From an uncultured Campylobacter sp. (GTDB taxonomy: Bacteria; Campylobacterota; Campylobacteria; Campylobacterales; Campylobacteraceae), in assembly GCA_937990735.1 (NCBI GenBank), contig CALKQT010000014.1, positions 1-64,000 on the forward strand: 64,000 nucleotides of DNA, read 5' to 3'. The translations under genes were made by a program, and so were the position numbers. Within the stretch, counting starts at the first letter, position 1, and each line of letters starts with the position of its first letter. A model generated the notes under the pieces. That model was not told the DNA's origin. It saw nothing but the letters and a program-made list of their open reading frames with translations, and did no database searches. Of the stretch, positions 53,817 to 62,136 are shown piece by piece.

Positions 53817-54431
53817 ATGAAAAATTTCTTTCTAGCCGCAATAGTTTGCGCGCTGTTTAGCGGTTGCGCATATGAAGCGCAGTTTAATCAAAACGCCGAT
53901 GTAGCGCCGTTTGACGACACTATAAGCGCGACTAACGCCATGCAAAGCGCGCTCATTTATATCCCTAGCGAGCTAATGGGGACGAAAAGCTACGCCGCAA
54001 GCTCGAAGCTAGGCAGAGACGATGAGCTTAAAATCGATGTCGGCGAGTTCGTCGCAGGCGAGGCAAAGCGCTTCTTCGGCACCTATCTAAGGCGCGTAAG
54101 TGTCACCGACGACGAAAAAGCGCTGCAAGGCAAAGAGCTCGTCATCGCACCTGAGCTTAGTTCGTTCGGCTTTGGCTTTTACAGCTCCGACGGCATCGAC
54201 GTTTCGGCAAAGCCCTATGTGCGCTACAATCTACGTTTAAAAATGTTTAAAAACGGAAAGCCGATCTACAACCAAAATATCGCCGTAAACGAGCGCGACT
54301 TCGGCGAGGAGGAGTTTTTCGGCGGCGGTCAGGGCTCGTACGCGCAGATCGGCGGGATCTTTCAAAAATCTATGGCGAACAACTACGCTGTGCACGCTAG
54401 AGAGATTTTGGACGTAATCAACGACAACTAA
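53817..54431 (+). CDS. Hypothetical lipoprotein
   Basis: A 204-aa lipoprotein from ATG at 53817 (an ATG four codons earlier is also possible). Signal and lipobox: MKNFFLAAIVCALFSGC (C17). Mature part acidic, with LIYIPSELMGTKSYAASSKL, KELVIAPELSSFGFGFYSSD and FFGGGQGSYAQIGGIF. No family recognised; general layout resembles lipoproteins of envelope stress systems. Confidence 0.7.
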   Translation: MKNFFLAAIVCALFSGCAYEAQFNQNADVAPFDDTISATNAMQSALIYIPSELMGTKSYAASSKLGRDDELKIDVGEFVAGEAKRFFGTYLRRVSVTDDEKALQGKELVIAPELSSFGFGFYSSDGIDVSAKPYVRYNLRLKMFKNGKPIYNQNIAVNERDFGEEEFFGGGQGSYAQIGGIFQKSMANNYAVHAREILDVINDN

Positions 54432-54950
54432 TCGTGCTCGCGCCTTTGTGCGTGGTAAGCGGCATCTAGTCGCTTATTTTTGCCTGCCGTCTTGTGGCAA
54501 AATTTGTTGCGGCGATCTTACGGCACGCGCTTGCGGATCGTCGCGCCTAAATTTTATTTATTGATATAATTAGCATGGCTTTAAAATACTCAAATGCGCG
54601 CTTGCTTGTAAGATTTATACCGCCTGCGACATTAAATCCTTTTGATACCGAGTTTGCTGGTGCTCTAGGCATCAAATTTAATCCCGCAAGCTGGGTAAAT
54701 TCCGTAAAAATCACGTTATGAAATTTAACTCAGCAGCTCATATTTAAGTGCGGCGAGCCGATAAATTCCGCACCTTGACATACTGCCTAATTCCGTATTT
54801 TAGGGCTAAACTCCGCAAACAAACTTTTCACGTTCGTTGCTACACTTGCATAAAATTCCATATTCACAGCACCAAAAAATTCTCCCTAAATTTAAAGCAC
54901 CGATTAATATTAATTTTTATATCATTACTAAATTTTTTAAGGAGAGAATT
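54432..54950. other. Intergenic region with a promoter-like site and a small ORF
   Basis: TATAAT at 54565-54570 with a 48-codon ORF starting five bases after it (listed separately). The rest shows no gene. Confidence 0.4.
54575..54721 (+). CDS. Possible 48-aa protein (leaderless or gene remnant)
   Basis: ATG at 54575 lies five bases past a TATAAT, too close for an ordinary leader; the product is MALKYSNARLLVRFIPPATL, NPFDTEFAGALGIKFNPASW and VNSVKITL. The sequence is protein-like but there is no ribosome site. Either a leaderless small gene, a remnant, or chance. Confidence 0.3.
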   Translation: MALKYSNARLLVRFIPPATLNPFDTEFAGALGIKFNPASWVNSVKITL

Positions 54951-55343
54951 ATGAAAAAGTTTTTATTGCTTCCGTTTGCTTTCGCGGCGCTTTTTGCGGC
55001 ACCAAGCTGCGATAATGTCCAACTCAAAGCGGCCGTGGAAGGTATCAATAAGAGTGCGCCGATGCGAGTCGATGAGATTACCACGTTAACGGGCGCTGAG
55101 TGCAAAGATGGCAGCTTTATCTACAACTACGAGCTAAATAACGGCATGGGGATGAAATTTGACAGTGTCGGAAACGATCAAAAAACCGTGATACAAAATG
55201 TCATAGATAGCCAAAATAAGCAAATTTTTTGCAATCAGATGAAGGTAATGCATCCGCTAATAAACAGCGCGATATGGAGCTATAAGATAAAAAGTGGCGA
55301 AGAATTTATAAGGGTAGAATTTAAGCCTAGCGACTGCCAGTAG
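54951..55343 (+). CDS. Secreted Cys-containing hypothetical protein (paralog pair)
   Basis: The start is set at 54951 (AAGGAGAGAATT before ATG), giving 130 aa. Sec signal MKKFLLLPFAFAALFA. Mature part CDNVQLKAAVEGINKSAPMR, ITTLTGAECKDGSFIYNYEL, IFCNQMKVMHPLIN and RVEFKPSDCQ. Four Cys suggest two disulfides. It is clearly related to the protein at 55919-56401, which shares a CESKQVRDALARINEGAPRR counterpart. Both are probably periplasmic; function unknown. Confidence 0.75.
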   Translation: MKKFLLLPFAFAALFAAPSCDNVQLKAAVEGINKSAPMRVDEITTLTGAECKDGSFIYNYELNNGMGMKFDSVGNDQKTVIQNVIDSQNKQIFCNQMKVMHPLINSAIWSYKIKSGEEFIRVEFKPSDCQ

Positions 55344-55736
55344 CGCTTGCGCGAGATTTAAAATTTAGCGCGGCGTGAGCCTTTGCCTGCTCGCCCGCGC
55401 AGCATCCGTTTAAAATTTATCCGCTTCGCTTTTGATTTCGCCTGTGCAAAAGCAACATGCTAAAATTTCTGCTTAGCTTTTACAGCGCCGCCGCGTATAG
55501 CATGGCGAGGATCAGCGTGCATTTCGCCATCACAAAGCGCTAAAACGCGCCGAGTCCTTTTTAAGCCGCGATCTAATGCGTCAGGTTCTGCCAGCGGCGT
55601 TTTTCATTAAAATTTGACTATTTCACGCGGAATTATATCTATGTAGCAGCGCAAACACCGCGTAAAGCTTTCGCGCGAAATTCTATAAGTTACGGAATTT
55701 TATTTGAAACAGCATCGTAGATTTTGAGTCAGAATT
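55344..55736. other. Intergenic region with a possible decayed membrane peptide
   Basis: On the minus strand near 55500-55615, RFVMAKCTLILAMLYAAAL reads in the same frame as NLTH, IAA and KGLGAF, interrupted by three stops. This may be a pseudogene of a small membrane protein. No intact gene. Confidence 0.3.
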
Positions 55737-55922
55737 TTAGGATTTATTGTGACGCTGCACCTGCTGCGATGAAATCTTACTAAATTTTATCCGCGACCTG
55801 CTCGCATAAAATTCTGCGTCAAAGCACAAGCTCGCTTGCAAGCTTACAGAGGTGCCAGCCGCCAATGCACCGCCGCACAAAACGCAGCTAATCAAACGCC
55901 TCGCTTGGGTTTTAAAATTCAC
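55737..55922 (-). CDS. Possible small exported protein
   Basis: A 61-aa frame with a GTG start overlapping the stop of the gene at 55919 (GTGA). N-terminus VNFKTQARRLISCVLCGGAL then AAGTSVSLQAS resembles a signal peptide. No family and no independent support; weak. Confidence 0.25.
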   Translation of the reverse strand: MNFKTQARRLISCVLCGGALAAGTSVSLQASLCFDAEFYASRSRIKFSKISSQQVQRHNKS

Positions 55923-56401
55923 CGTTCGCAGTTATTTTTATCAAGCTTTAGCTGTATTGGCGGCAAGCCCTTTATTTCATAGTTTAACACCATCGTTTTG
56001 CCGAGCTCCCGCAGGCGCTGCGAAAATTCCGTGCTGCAAAAGCCGGCCTTCGCCTTAGCAAACAGCATCTCTTTTAAAATTTCCGCATCGCCCGCATCCA
56101 GCGCGCTAAGATCTAAATTTGACGAGCTATTTAGCGCGTAATCGTATATGAAGCTATCACCTTCGCATGCGGCGCCTTTTAAAGTCGTAGCATCGTCGAT
56201 CCTACGCGGCGCGCCCTCGTTTATCCGCGCTAGCGCATCTCGCACCTGCTTGCTTTCGCAGAAGTTTCGCTCTAGCTCGCCGCGTTTTTTCTCCGCATAA
56301 AATTCCATCGCTACGTTTGCTAAAATTCCGATTCCAAAGAGCACTAGCAAAATTTTAATCGGCTTATTTAGCTGCGCGCTTAAGCTTCGCGCGTCCATCA
56401 T
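55919..56401 (-). CDS. Membrane-anchored Cys-containing protein (paralog pair)
   Basis: Start at 56401, the first of two ATGs, overlapping the methyltransferase stop (ATGA). 160 aa: N-terminal anchor PIKILLVLFGIGILANVAME, then CESKQVRDALARINEGAPRR, IDDATTLKGAACEGDSFIYD and YEIKGLPPIQLKLDKNNCE. Four Cys match those of the secreted protein at 54951. The two differ in anchoring: one secreted, one membrane-bound. Confidence 0.75.
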   Translation of the reverse strand: MMDARSLSAQLNKPIKILLVLFGIGILANVAMEFYAEKKRGELERNFCESKQVRDALARINEGAPRRIDDATTLKGAACEGDSFIYDYALNSSSNLDLSALDAGDAEILKEMLFAKAKAGFCSTEFSQRLRELGKTMVLNYEIKGLPPIQLKLDKNNCER

Positions 56402-57486
56402 CGTGCCCTTTCGCAGCACAGCAGCGTATGTCCGACGCCCAGCCCGTCGTGGATCCGTGAAATTTTAAGCCCGGCGCGCTGCGCAAATTTAATCATATCG
56501 TCTGAGCGATAAATTTTGCTATTGCCGTTTGCCATCGCGGCGAAATATACGCTGATCTGCGTCATGCTATACGCGGCGGTCTCGTAGCGCTGCCTGTCCC
56601 AAAACGGCTCCAAAATATAAAGCCGCGCTTGCTCGCTCATCGACTCCGCCGCGCGCGAGAGGATGCTTACGATCTGCTCCTCTGCAAAGCAGTCCAGAAA
56701 CTGACTGAGCCAGATCGCGTCAAAGCCGCGCGGAAAGCGCGTAGCAGCATCTAGCAGATCGGATGCAAGCCCGTCTATGCGCTCTGCGCCCTGCGCGCCT
56801 GCGACGGCGTCTTTCATCATCGAAATTTGCCCTGCAAGATCCATTATTGTGACGCGCACATTTTCGTCGTAACCTACGCACCGCTTGGCAAAGCGCCCCG
56901 TATTGCCGCCTACGTCTAAAATTTTATCCGTCTTGCGCGAGAAAATGATCTTTAGCGCGGGCTCAAACGCCAAATCTGAATAAAAATGATCAAACGCGAG
57001 CCAGCTCTTGCGCACATGCGGCGGCAGATGCGAAAGCGCCTCGTAGATCGTAGCCCACTGCCCAAAAACCTTTAGTCCCTCTGGTTTGCCTGATTTTAGC
57101 GTCTCTTCGAGCCTAAATAGCCCCTCGTAGCACACGTCGTGGATGAAGTCCATATCAACGTCCACCATCTCGTCGGTGAGCAGAAAATATCCCGCCTTGC
57201 TAAGCCGAAATTTCTCGCCGCACAACAGCACCGTGCCGATGCTAAGCGAGCTTTCCAGAAGTAGCTTTACGGCATATTCGCTAAGCGAGGTCTTTTGCGC
57301 GATCTCACTTATGCTTAGCCCGTCCCGCGCCTCATTAAGCGCGCTTAAAATTCCAAATTTTTTCATCAGTCGCGAGACCTGGAAGACCACCGGCGCAAAG
57401 GCGATCTCATTCGCCGTCCGCTGCGCTTCGCCCGCGCTTTGACGCTCCACGGCGTAACGATCTAAAAGCTGTTTGGGAAGTTTCAT
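56398..57486 (-). CDS. SAM-dependent methyltransferase with dimerisation domain
   Basis: A 362-aa protein of the class I O-methyltransferase type: N-terminal helical dimerisation/winged domain (FQVSRLMKKFGILSALNEA, SISEIAQKTSLSEYAVKLLL), then a SAM domain with ILDVGGNTGRFAKRCVGY and LSQFLDCFAEEQIVSILSRA and late ILEPFWDRQRYETAAYS. Similar proteins methylate polyketides, quinones or small aromatics; substrate not predictable here. Heads a unit with the Cys-rich protein gene. Confidence 0.85.
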   Translation of the reverse strand: MKLPKQLLDRYAVERQSAGEAQRTANEIAFAPVVFQVSRLMKKFGILSALNEARDGLSISEIAQKTSLSEYAVKLLLESSLSIGTVLLCGEKFRLSKAGYFLLTDEMVDVDMDFIHDVCYEGLFRLEETLKSGKPEGLKVFGQWATIYEALSHLPPHVRKSWLAFDHFYSDLAFEPALKIIFSRKTDKILDVGGNTGRFAKRCVGYDENVRVTIMDLAGQISMMKDAVAGAQGAERIDGLASDLLDAATRFPRGFDAIWLSQFLDCFAEEQIVSILSRAAESMSEQARLYILEPFWDRQRYETAAYSMTQISVYFAAMANGNSKIYRSDDMIKFAQRAGLKISRIHDGLGVGHTLLCCERAR

Positions 57487-57689
57487 TTTTGATCCTGCTT
57501 ATGTAAATTTCGCAAAATTTTAGCAAAAAATTCTAACTTTTCTTGCGCTCGCTAAGAATTTGCGCGTATCTTAGAATTTTGCGATGAAATTTTAAAATTC
57601 CGTCTTAAAATTTATAGAATTTTAGTTAAAATCCTTTCATCAAAATTTCGCGTAAAAGCTCTGTGAAAATGTCAAATTTAGGAGAATCC

Positions 57690-58697
57690 TTGAAGCTTCA
57701 AATGTCCTTGATGTCGGTTGCCTGCGTCGTAATCATCCTGGCTGGTCTTAAAGCCGCGCAGGCTATCGTCGTGCCATTTTTGCTAGCTATTTTCATCACG
57801 GTGCTCGTCTCGCCGCTGGTGCTCTACGTCCAAAAGATCCGCGTCGGGCGCGTTTTTAGCTTCCTCATCATCACTTTCGCTTTCGTGGCGATTATAGTGT
57901 TTTTCGGCGCAGTCATCTTCGATGCGATCAAGGAATTTTCAGCGCGCCTGCCCGAGCTTCAAGCAAAATTTGAAGAGGTGCTAGGAGGCGTGAGTGCGAA
58001 GCTCTCTCGATTTGGCATAGAGCTTAACGCCTCAAGCCTAGGCATCGATCCGAGCGAAGCCGCCGCGCAGCTATCTGCACTACTGCGCAAAACAGGCTCG
58101 ATAGTCTCGACGGGATTTTTCATTTTTATAATGGTTTCATTTATGGTCTTTGAAAGCTCCGTAATCGACGAAAAAATCCGCTATTTTTCGCAAAGTAGCC
58201 GCGCGACACACACTTTCGTGAAGAAATTTGCCTCCAGCCTCAAAAAATATCTGTTAATCAAAACTATCGCTTCAGCTTGCACCGGTGCGCTCATCGGACT
58301 CGGACTGTGGGCGCTCGGAGTTCCGTACGCCGCGCTGTGGGGGATTTTAGCTTTCGTGCTAAATTTCATTCCTACGATAGGCTCGATCGTAGCGGTCTTT
58401 CCGACGCTTTTCGTGACATTAGCTACGATGGATATAATTTCCAGCATATGGACTATTGCAATTTATTTGGTCGTAAACGTAGCGATCGGAAATATCATCG
58501 AGCCACGATTTTTAGGGCAAGGGCTCGGGCTTTCAACGATCAGCGTGCTTGCAGGGCTACTGTTGTGGGGCTTTGTGCTTGGTATCGGTGGGCTATTTTT
58601 GGCTGTGCCGCTTACGATGAGCTTGCAAGTCGCGCTTGCTTCAAACGACAAAACACGCTTCATCGCGACTCTATTAAGCAACAAGGTCGAAAGATAA
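57690..58697 (+). CDS. AI-2E family transporter (PerM/YdiK-like)
   Basis: Start at TTG 57690 chosen because AGGAG lies just before it; an ATG nine codons earlier is open but unsupported. 335 aa, with about eight hydrophobic helices, KAAQAIVVPFLLAIFITVLV near the start, GVPYAALWGILAFVLNFIPT with the family's PT motif, and IEPRFLGQGLGLSTISVLAG. Members transport AI-2, Na+/H+ or unknown substrates; not resolved here. Confidence 0.88.
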   Translation: MKLQMSLMSVACVVIILAGLKAAQAIVVPFLLAIFITVLVSPLVLYVQKIRVGRVFSFLIITFAFVAIIVFFGAVIFDAIKEFSARLPELQAKFEEVLGGVSAKLSRFGIELNASSLGIDPSEAAAQLSALLRKTGSIVSTGFFIFIMVSFMVFESSVIDEKIRYFSQSSRATHTFVKKFASSLKKYLLIKTIASACTGALIGLGLWALGVPYAALWGILAFVLNFIPTIGSIVAVFPTLFVTLATMDIISSIWTIAIYLVVNVAIGNIIEPRFLGQGLGLSTISVLAGLLLWGFVLGIGGLFLAVPLTMSLQVALASNDKTRFIATLLSNKVER

Positions 58698-58798
58698 AGC
58701 GAAATTCCGCGGAATTTTAAAATTCTATAAATTCTAGCTTGAGCGCGCTCAAGAGTATTTTTGTCTCTTTTAGATAAAATCCGCCCAAAGGATCAAAT

Positions 58799-59158
58799 AT
58801 GACTAGCGAAAAATTTATTTACGAAGTAAACACGGTGACGAAATTTATTCAAATTTACTGCGATGGCAAGCATACGGACGCGCTTAAAAAAGATGGTGCT
58901 GTGCTTCATGACTACAAAGACGAGAAGGGGCTAGTGCAGACGCACTTTCATCTCTGTAGCGACTGCGAGCGAATGCTACGCTATGCCTATGCGCGTCTTG
59001 GTGCCTGCCCACATATCGAAAAACCGCGTTGTCACCACTGCCCGCATCCGTGCTACGAGCGTGAAATGTGGGTAAATATGGCTAAGATGATGAAATATAG
59101 CGGCATGAAGCTAGGACTTACAAAGATCAAAAAGCTTTTTTCGTTTAAAAAAAGCTAA
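58799..59158 (+). CDS. YgbA_NO family (nitrous oxide-stimulated promoter) protein
   Basis: A 119-aa Cys/His-rich protein: FIQIYCDGKHTDALKKDG, HFHLCSDCERMLRYAYARLG and RCHHCPHPCYEREMWVNMAK are the family signature. The Cys residues (CxxC twice, plus CxxxC) probably bind metal. In enterics YgbA is NO/nitrosative-stress induced. AAAGGATC ribosome site. Confidence 0.88.
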   Translation: MTSEKFIYEVNTVTKFIQIYCDGKHTDALKKDGAVLHDYKDEKGLVQTHFHLCSDCERMLRYAYARLGACPHIEKPRCHHCPHPCYEREMWVNMAKMMKYSGMKLGLTKIKKLFSFKKS

Positions 59159-59411
59159 CTTGCGCGGGCTATTTAGCTAGGATTTGTGGATAAAATTTAT
59201 CTCTGAAAACCCGCTTCATCTCTACACAAAAAAGTATAAAAAAGCAGTGTGAGAACAAGCGCAAAAAAGATATAAAATAAATCAAAATGCTAAATCTTAG
59301 CGCGTAAAATTCTATCTCGCAAACGCAAATCCTCCGCAATCCTTGATAATAAATAATTAAATTTGAGTTTATAGTTTTAAGTTAGAATTGTGCCCAATCA
59401 AAGGAGAAAAT

Positions 59412-60188
59412 ATGAAGGTCATTACCATCGCGGTCGTTAACGGCAGGGTCGTAAACGAAAAGGAATTAATCGCGTCTATCGCCGATTATGACGATTTTAC
59501 CGCGGTTGCCGAACAACTCCGCAAAGGGCTGAAATCGAGGTATTTTACATCTAAAGAGCATGCGAGGATCTACAAAAAAATCAGCGTCGAGACGGGCTTT
59601 AGGCGCGCGCGATTCGACTACAAACCGTATAAAGATAAAATTTCAAACCTTATTGCCGAGGGCTACACCGTCAAGGCGATCTTAAAAAAGATCGGCGAGG
59701 AGGACGAAGCGTTCAAAAACGCCGTTACTGCGCCCGGGCTTACGCACTTCATCTCCGTGACGTTCAAAGATGAAAAAACAAGACTTCGCGCAACCGCAAA
59801 AAAAAGCGAAGATTTCTTATACGCGTATCGCTTCGAGATCAAGAAAATGCATTTCCAAGGCGTTAGTAATAAAGAAATTTTAAAATATATGAAATCTCAT
59901 TACGAAAAGGATTTTGCCAAAGTAAGCGAGCGCGATATAGCGGCTTTTATCGAGGCAAACGCGGTGCTAGATACCGACCGCAAACTCTCGCTGTATAAAA
60001 AGCCGAGCCTTTACGATCCGCATTTTAGCGAGATTATGAAGCTTTACGCAAGCGGTATGCGAGTCTATGATATCTGGAAGACGCTTAAAGCCAAATACCC
60101 CGAGCTAGCCAAGCTTCAGGCGCCGAGCCTTTATCAGTTCATCGCAAACAACGCCCTTGGCAAAGCTAAATATATGCAAAAAGACTGA
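59412..60188 (+). CDS. Hypothetical protein with three HTH-like repeats
   Basis: Start at 59412 (AAAGGAGAAAAT before ATG), 258 aa. Three related helical units of about 48 residues lie at about 70-118, 137-184 and 201-247. Each has an aromatic start, then Y/F-x-x-x-I-x-x-[LM], an [EQS]-G-[YVM]-x-[VN]-x-[ADE]-I-[LW]-K core, and ends in a F-I-x segment (THFISVTF, AAFIEANA, YQFIANNA). The G and following I/L-K resemble the turn and recognition helix of HTH domains, so nucleic-acid binding is plausible (inference). Highly basic. No named family recognised. Confidence 0.7.
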   Translation: MKVITIAVVNGRVVNEKELIASIADYDDFTAVAEQLRKGLKSRYFTSKEHARIYKKISVETGFRRARFDYKPYKDKISNLIAEGYTVKAILKKIGEEDEAFKNAVTAPGLTHFISVTFKDEKTRLRATAKKSEDFLYAYRFEIKKMHFQGVSNKEILKYMKSHYEKDFAKVSERDIAAFIEANAVLDTDRKLSLYKKPSLYDPHFSEIMKLYASGMRVYDIWKTLKAKYPELAKLQAPSLYQFIANNALGKAKYMQKD

Positions 60189-60269
60189 TATGCCCGCGCT
60201 TCTTTCAAATTTTACTTTCAAATTTAAAATTTCACCGCGATGAAATCGATGAAAGCCGGTGAAATTTTT

Positions 60270-60815
60270 ATGAAAACCTGCGTCATTCTCTGCGGCGGCA
60301 AAAGCTCGCGTTTCGGCAGCGACAAAGCGCTGTTTCCATTTCGCGGGCATCCCAGCATGACGCACTTTCTTTTCTCGCGCCTAAGCCGCGAGTTTGAGCG
60401 GGTTTTTGCCTGCGCCAAAAGCTCTAAATTTAACCCGCCGCTTCCTATGATTTACGACGAATTTGAGGAATTTTCGCCGATGGGCGCGCTGTATTCGGCG
60501 CTGAAGCCATTTAGCGGCGAGCGCATTTTTATCATCCCCGCCGATATGCCATTTGTAGAAATTTCCACCATTCACGCGCTTAGCGAGCAGGAGGGGCAAA
60601 TTTGCGTGGCGGGCGACGAAGCGCATAGACACAGCCTGTGCGGATTTTTTGACGCAGCTCTCGCGCCGCGCGCGCTTGAACTCTACCGCGCGGGGGAGCA
60701 TAAGATCGGCGCGCTCATCGATCGCGTAAATTTCAAAGTACTAAATTTCAAAAACAAAGAGCAGTTTTTAAACATAAATTATCAAAACGATTTAAAGGGC
60801 GTATATGAAATTTAA
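60270..60815 (+). CDS. mobA: Molybdenum cofactor guanylyltransferase
   Basis: Start at 60270 (ATG MKTC); ten upstream codons from 60240 are open but non-conserved. 181 aa. GTP-binding CVILCGGKSSRFGSDKALFP and IPADMPFVEISTIHALSEQE are MobA. It adds GMP to molybdopterin to form MGD for enzymes such as formate dehydrogenase and nitrate reductase. Overlaps pldA by 11 bases, the conserved mobA-pldA order of C. jejuni. Confidence 0.9.
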   Translation: MKTCVILCGGKSSRFGSDKALFPFRGHPSMTHFLFSRLSREFERVFACAKSSKFNPPLPMIYDEFEEFSPMGALYSALKPFSGERIFIIPADMPFVEISTIHALSEQEGQICVAGDEAHRHSLCGFFDAALAPRALELYRAGEHKIGALIDRVNFKVLNFKNKEQFLNINYQNDLKGVYEI

Positions 60816-61983
60816 AGCTTTAGCGCTCGCGCTTTGCGCCATGAGTCTAGCCGCGCAAGATCTCTCCGAACTATACGCAAAGGCTAGCGAATACGAGGCC
60901 AGGGGCGATTACAAAAACGCGATGATCTATTACAAAAAGATCGCCGCGGTAAGTCTAGCGGAAAGCGGCGAAAAGTCGCGGCGAAAAGTCGCAGAAAATT
61001 CTACCTCGTCCGCAGAAAACCGCGCTGCGTACGACGATACCGCCGTTTTAAGCTCTGCGCCGCCGCGAAATTCTTTCGCACAAAATTCCGCCGCGCCAAA
61101 ACCTGTCGAGCCAAATTCCACTTCGTCAAATTTCGCAGACACAGGCTCGGCTGCGTCAGGCTCCGCGTCAAATTTAGCATCATCGAATTCCGCCTCGCTC
61201 TCGCAGAATTCCACGATGTCGAGTTCTGCGATGCAGGACGAACGGAATTTTCTAGCGCAAAATTCCGCGCCGCAAGGCGAGCAAAATGGCCGAAATTTCG
61301 GATTTTTGGGGCTTAAATACTACGAGCCGATCTATATGCTCTTTACTCACGATTTTAGCAAAAAGCCTGATCGTAAGGCGGATGAGCTGCATTTTGAGTT
61401 TAGCTTCGAGCGCCCGATCACCTACGACGCGCTGGGGCTTGGAGAGAAAATTTCATTCGCTTACGCGCAAAATTCCTGGTGGCAGATCACGCAGGATAGC
61501 GCGCCTTTCCGCGAGAGCAACTATCGCCCCGAGCTCTACGTTAGCGCACCGGTGCCGTTTGCAGACGAGCTAAAGATAGGCGCCATGCATGAGTCAAACG
61601 GCAAGGGCGGCGAGGAATCGCGCTCATGGAATAGACTCTACGTCCAAAGCACGTGGAGCGCGGGCGGATTTTCGATCACGCCTAGGGCGTGGTATGCGTT
61701 TTGGCTGGACCGCACGAACGAGGACATCGCGGATTATATGGGCTACGGCGATCTGCGCGCGTCATACACCTTCGGCAAGCAGCGACTTAGCGCTCTATGG
61801 CGAAACAACCTCCATTTTGACGGCAGTAACCGCGGTGCGATCGAGCTGAACTACAGCTTCCCGATCTTTAATAGCGGATTTTACGGCTATCTGCGCTACT
61901 TTAACGGCTATGGCGAGAGCCTCGCGGACTACAAACGCAGCGTCAATAAGATCGGCATCGGACTTTCGTTCGTGGAATTTTAA
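60805..61983 (+). CDS. pldA: Outer-membrane phospholipase A with large low-complexity insertion
   Basis: A 392-aa OMPLA: signal MKFKALALALCAMSLAAQDL, a TPR-like ASEYEARGDYKNAMIYYKKI, then a beta-barrel with the catalytic AMHESNGKGGEE (H262, S264). Phospholipases of this family are usually near 270-330 aa. Residues about 52-165 (nt 60958-61299) are an Asn/Ser/Ala-rich insertion (NSTSSA, NSAA, NSTSSN, NSASLSQNSTMSS) made of repeated AATTCC-containing words. Overlaps mobA end. Confidence 0.88.
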   Translation: MKFKALALALCAMSLAAQDLSELYAKASEYEARGDYKNAMIYYKKIAAVSLAESGEKSRRKVAENSTSSAENRAAYDDTAVLSSAPPRNSFAQNSAAPKPVEPNSTSSNFADTGSAASGSASNLASSNSASLSQNSTMSSSAMQDERNFLAQNSAPQGEQNGRNFGFLGLKYYEPIYMLFTHDFSKKPDRKADELHFEFSFERPITYDALGLGEKISFAYAQNSWWQITQDSAPFRESNYRPELYVSAPVPFADELKIGAMHESNGKGGEESRSWNRLYVQSTWSAGGFSITPRAWYAFWLDRTNEDIADYMGYGDLRASYTFGKQRLSALWRNNLHFDGSNRGAIELNYSFPIFNSGFYGYLRYFNGYGESLADYKRSVNKIGIGLSFVEF

Positions 61984-62097
61984 TGCCATCTGCACCGAGT
62001 TGCGAGCTAAATTTGAACTCACGACTCGTTGTGCGTCTTAAAATCGCACCAAATTTCAACTGCTTTTAAATTTCTTAGAAATTAATATTGTTTTAGC

Positions 62098-62103
62098 TAA
62101 AAT
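62098..62103 (+). promoter_or_regulatory. -10-like box for ilvE
   Basis: TAAAAT in GTTTTAGCTAAAATCGC, 33 bases before the ilvE ATG; the -35 is unclear. Confidence 0.5.
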
Positions 62104-62136
62104 CGCAGATTAAATTTTAAACAAAAGGATCAAAAA

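Noticed and set aside
54748..54954. 68-aa plus-strand frame before the secreted Cys protein
   Set aside because: Overlaps the leader of the true gene; no ribosome site, random composition.
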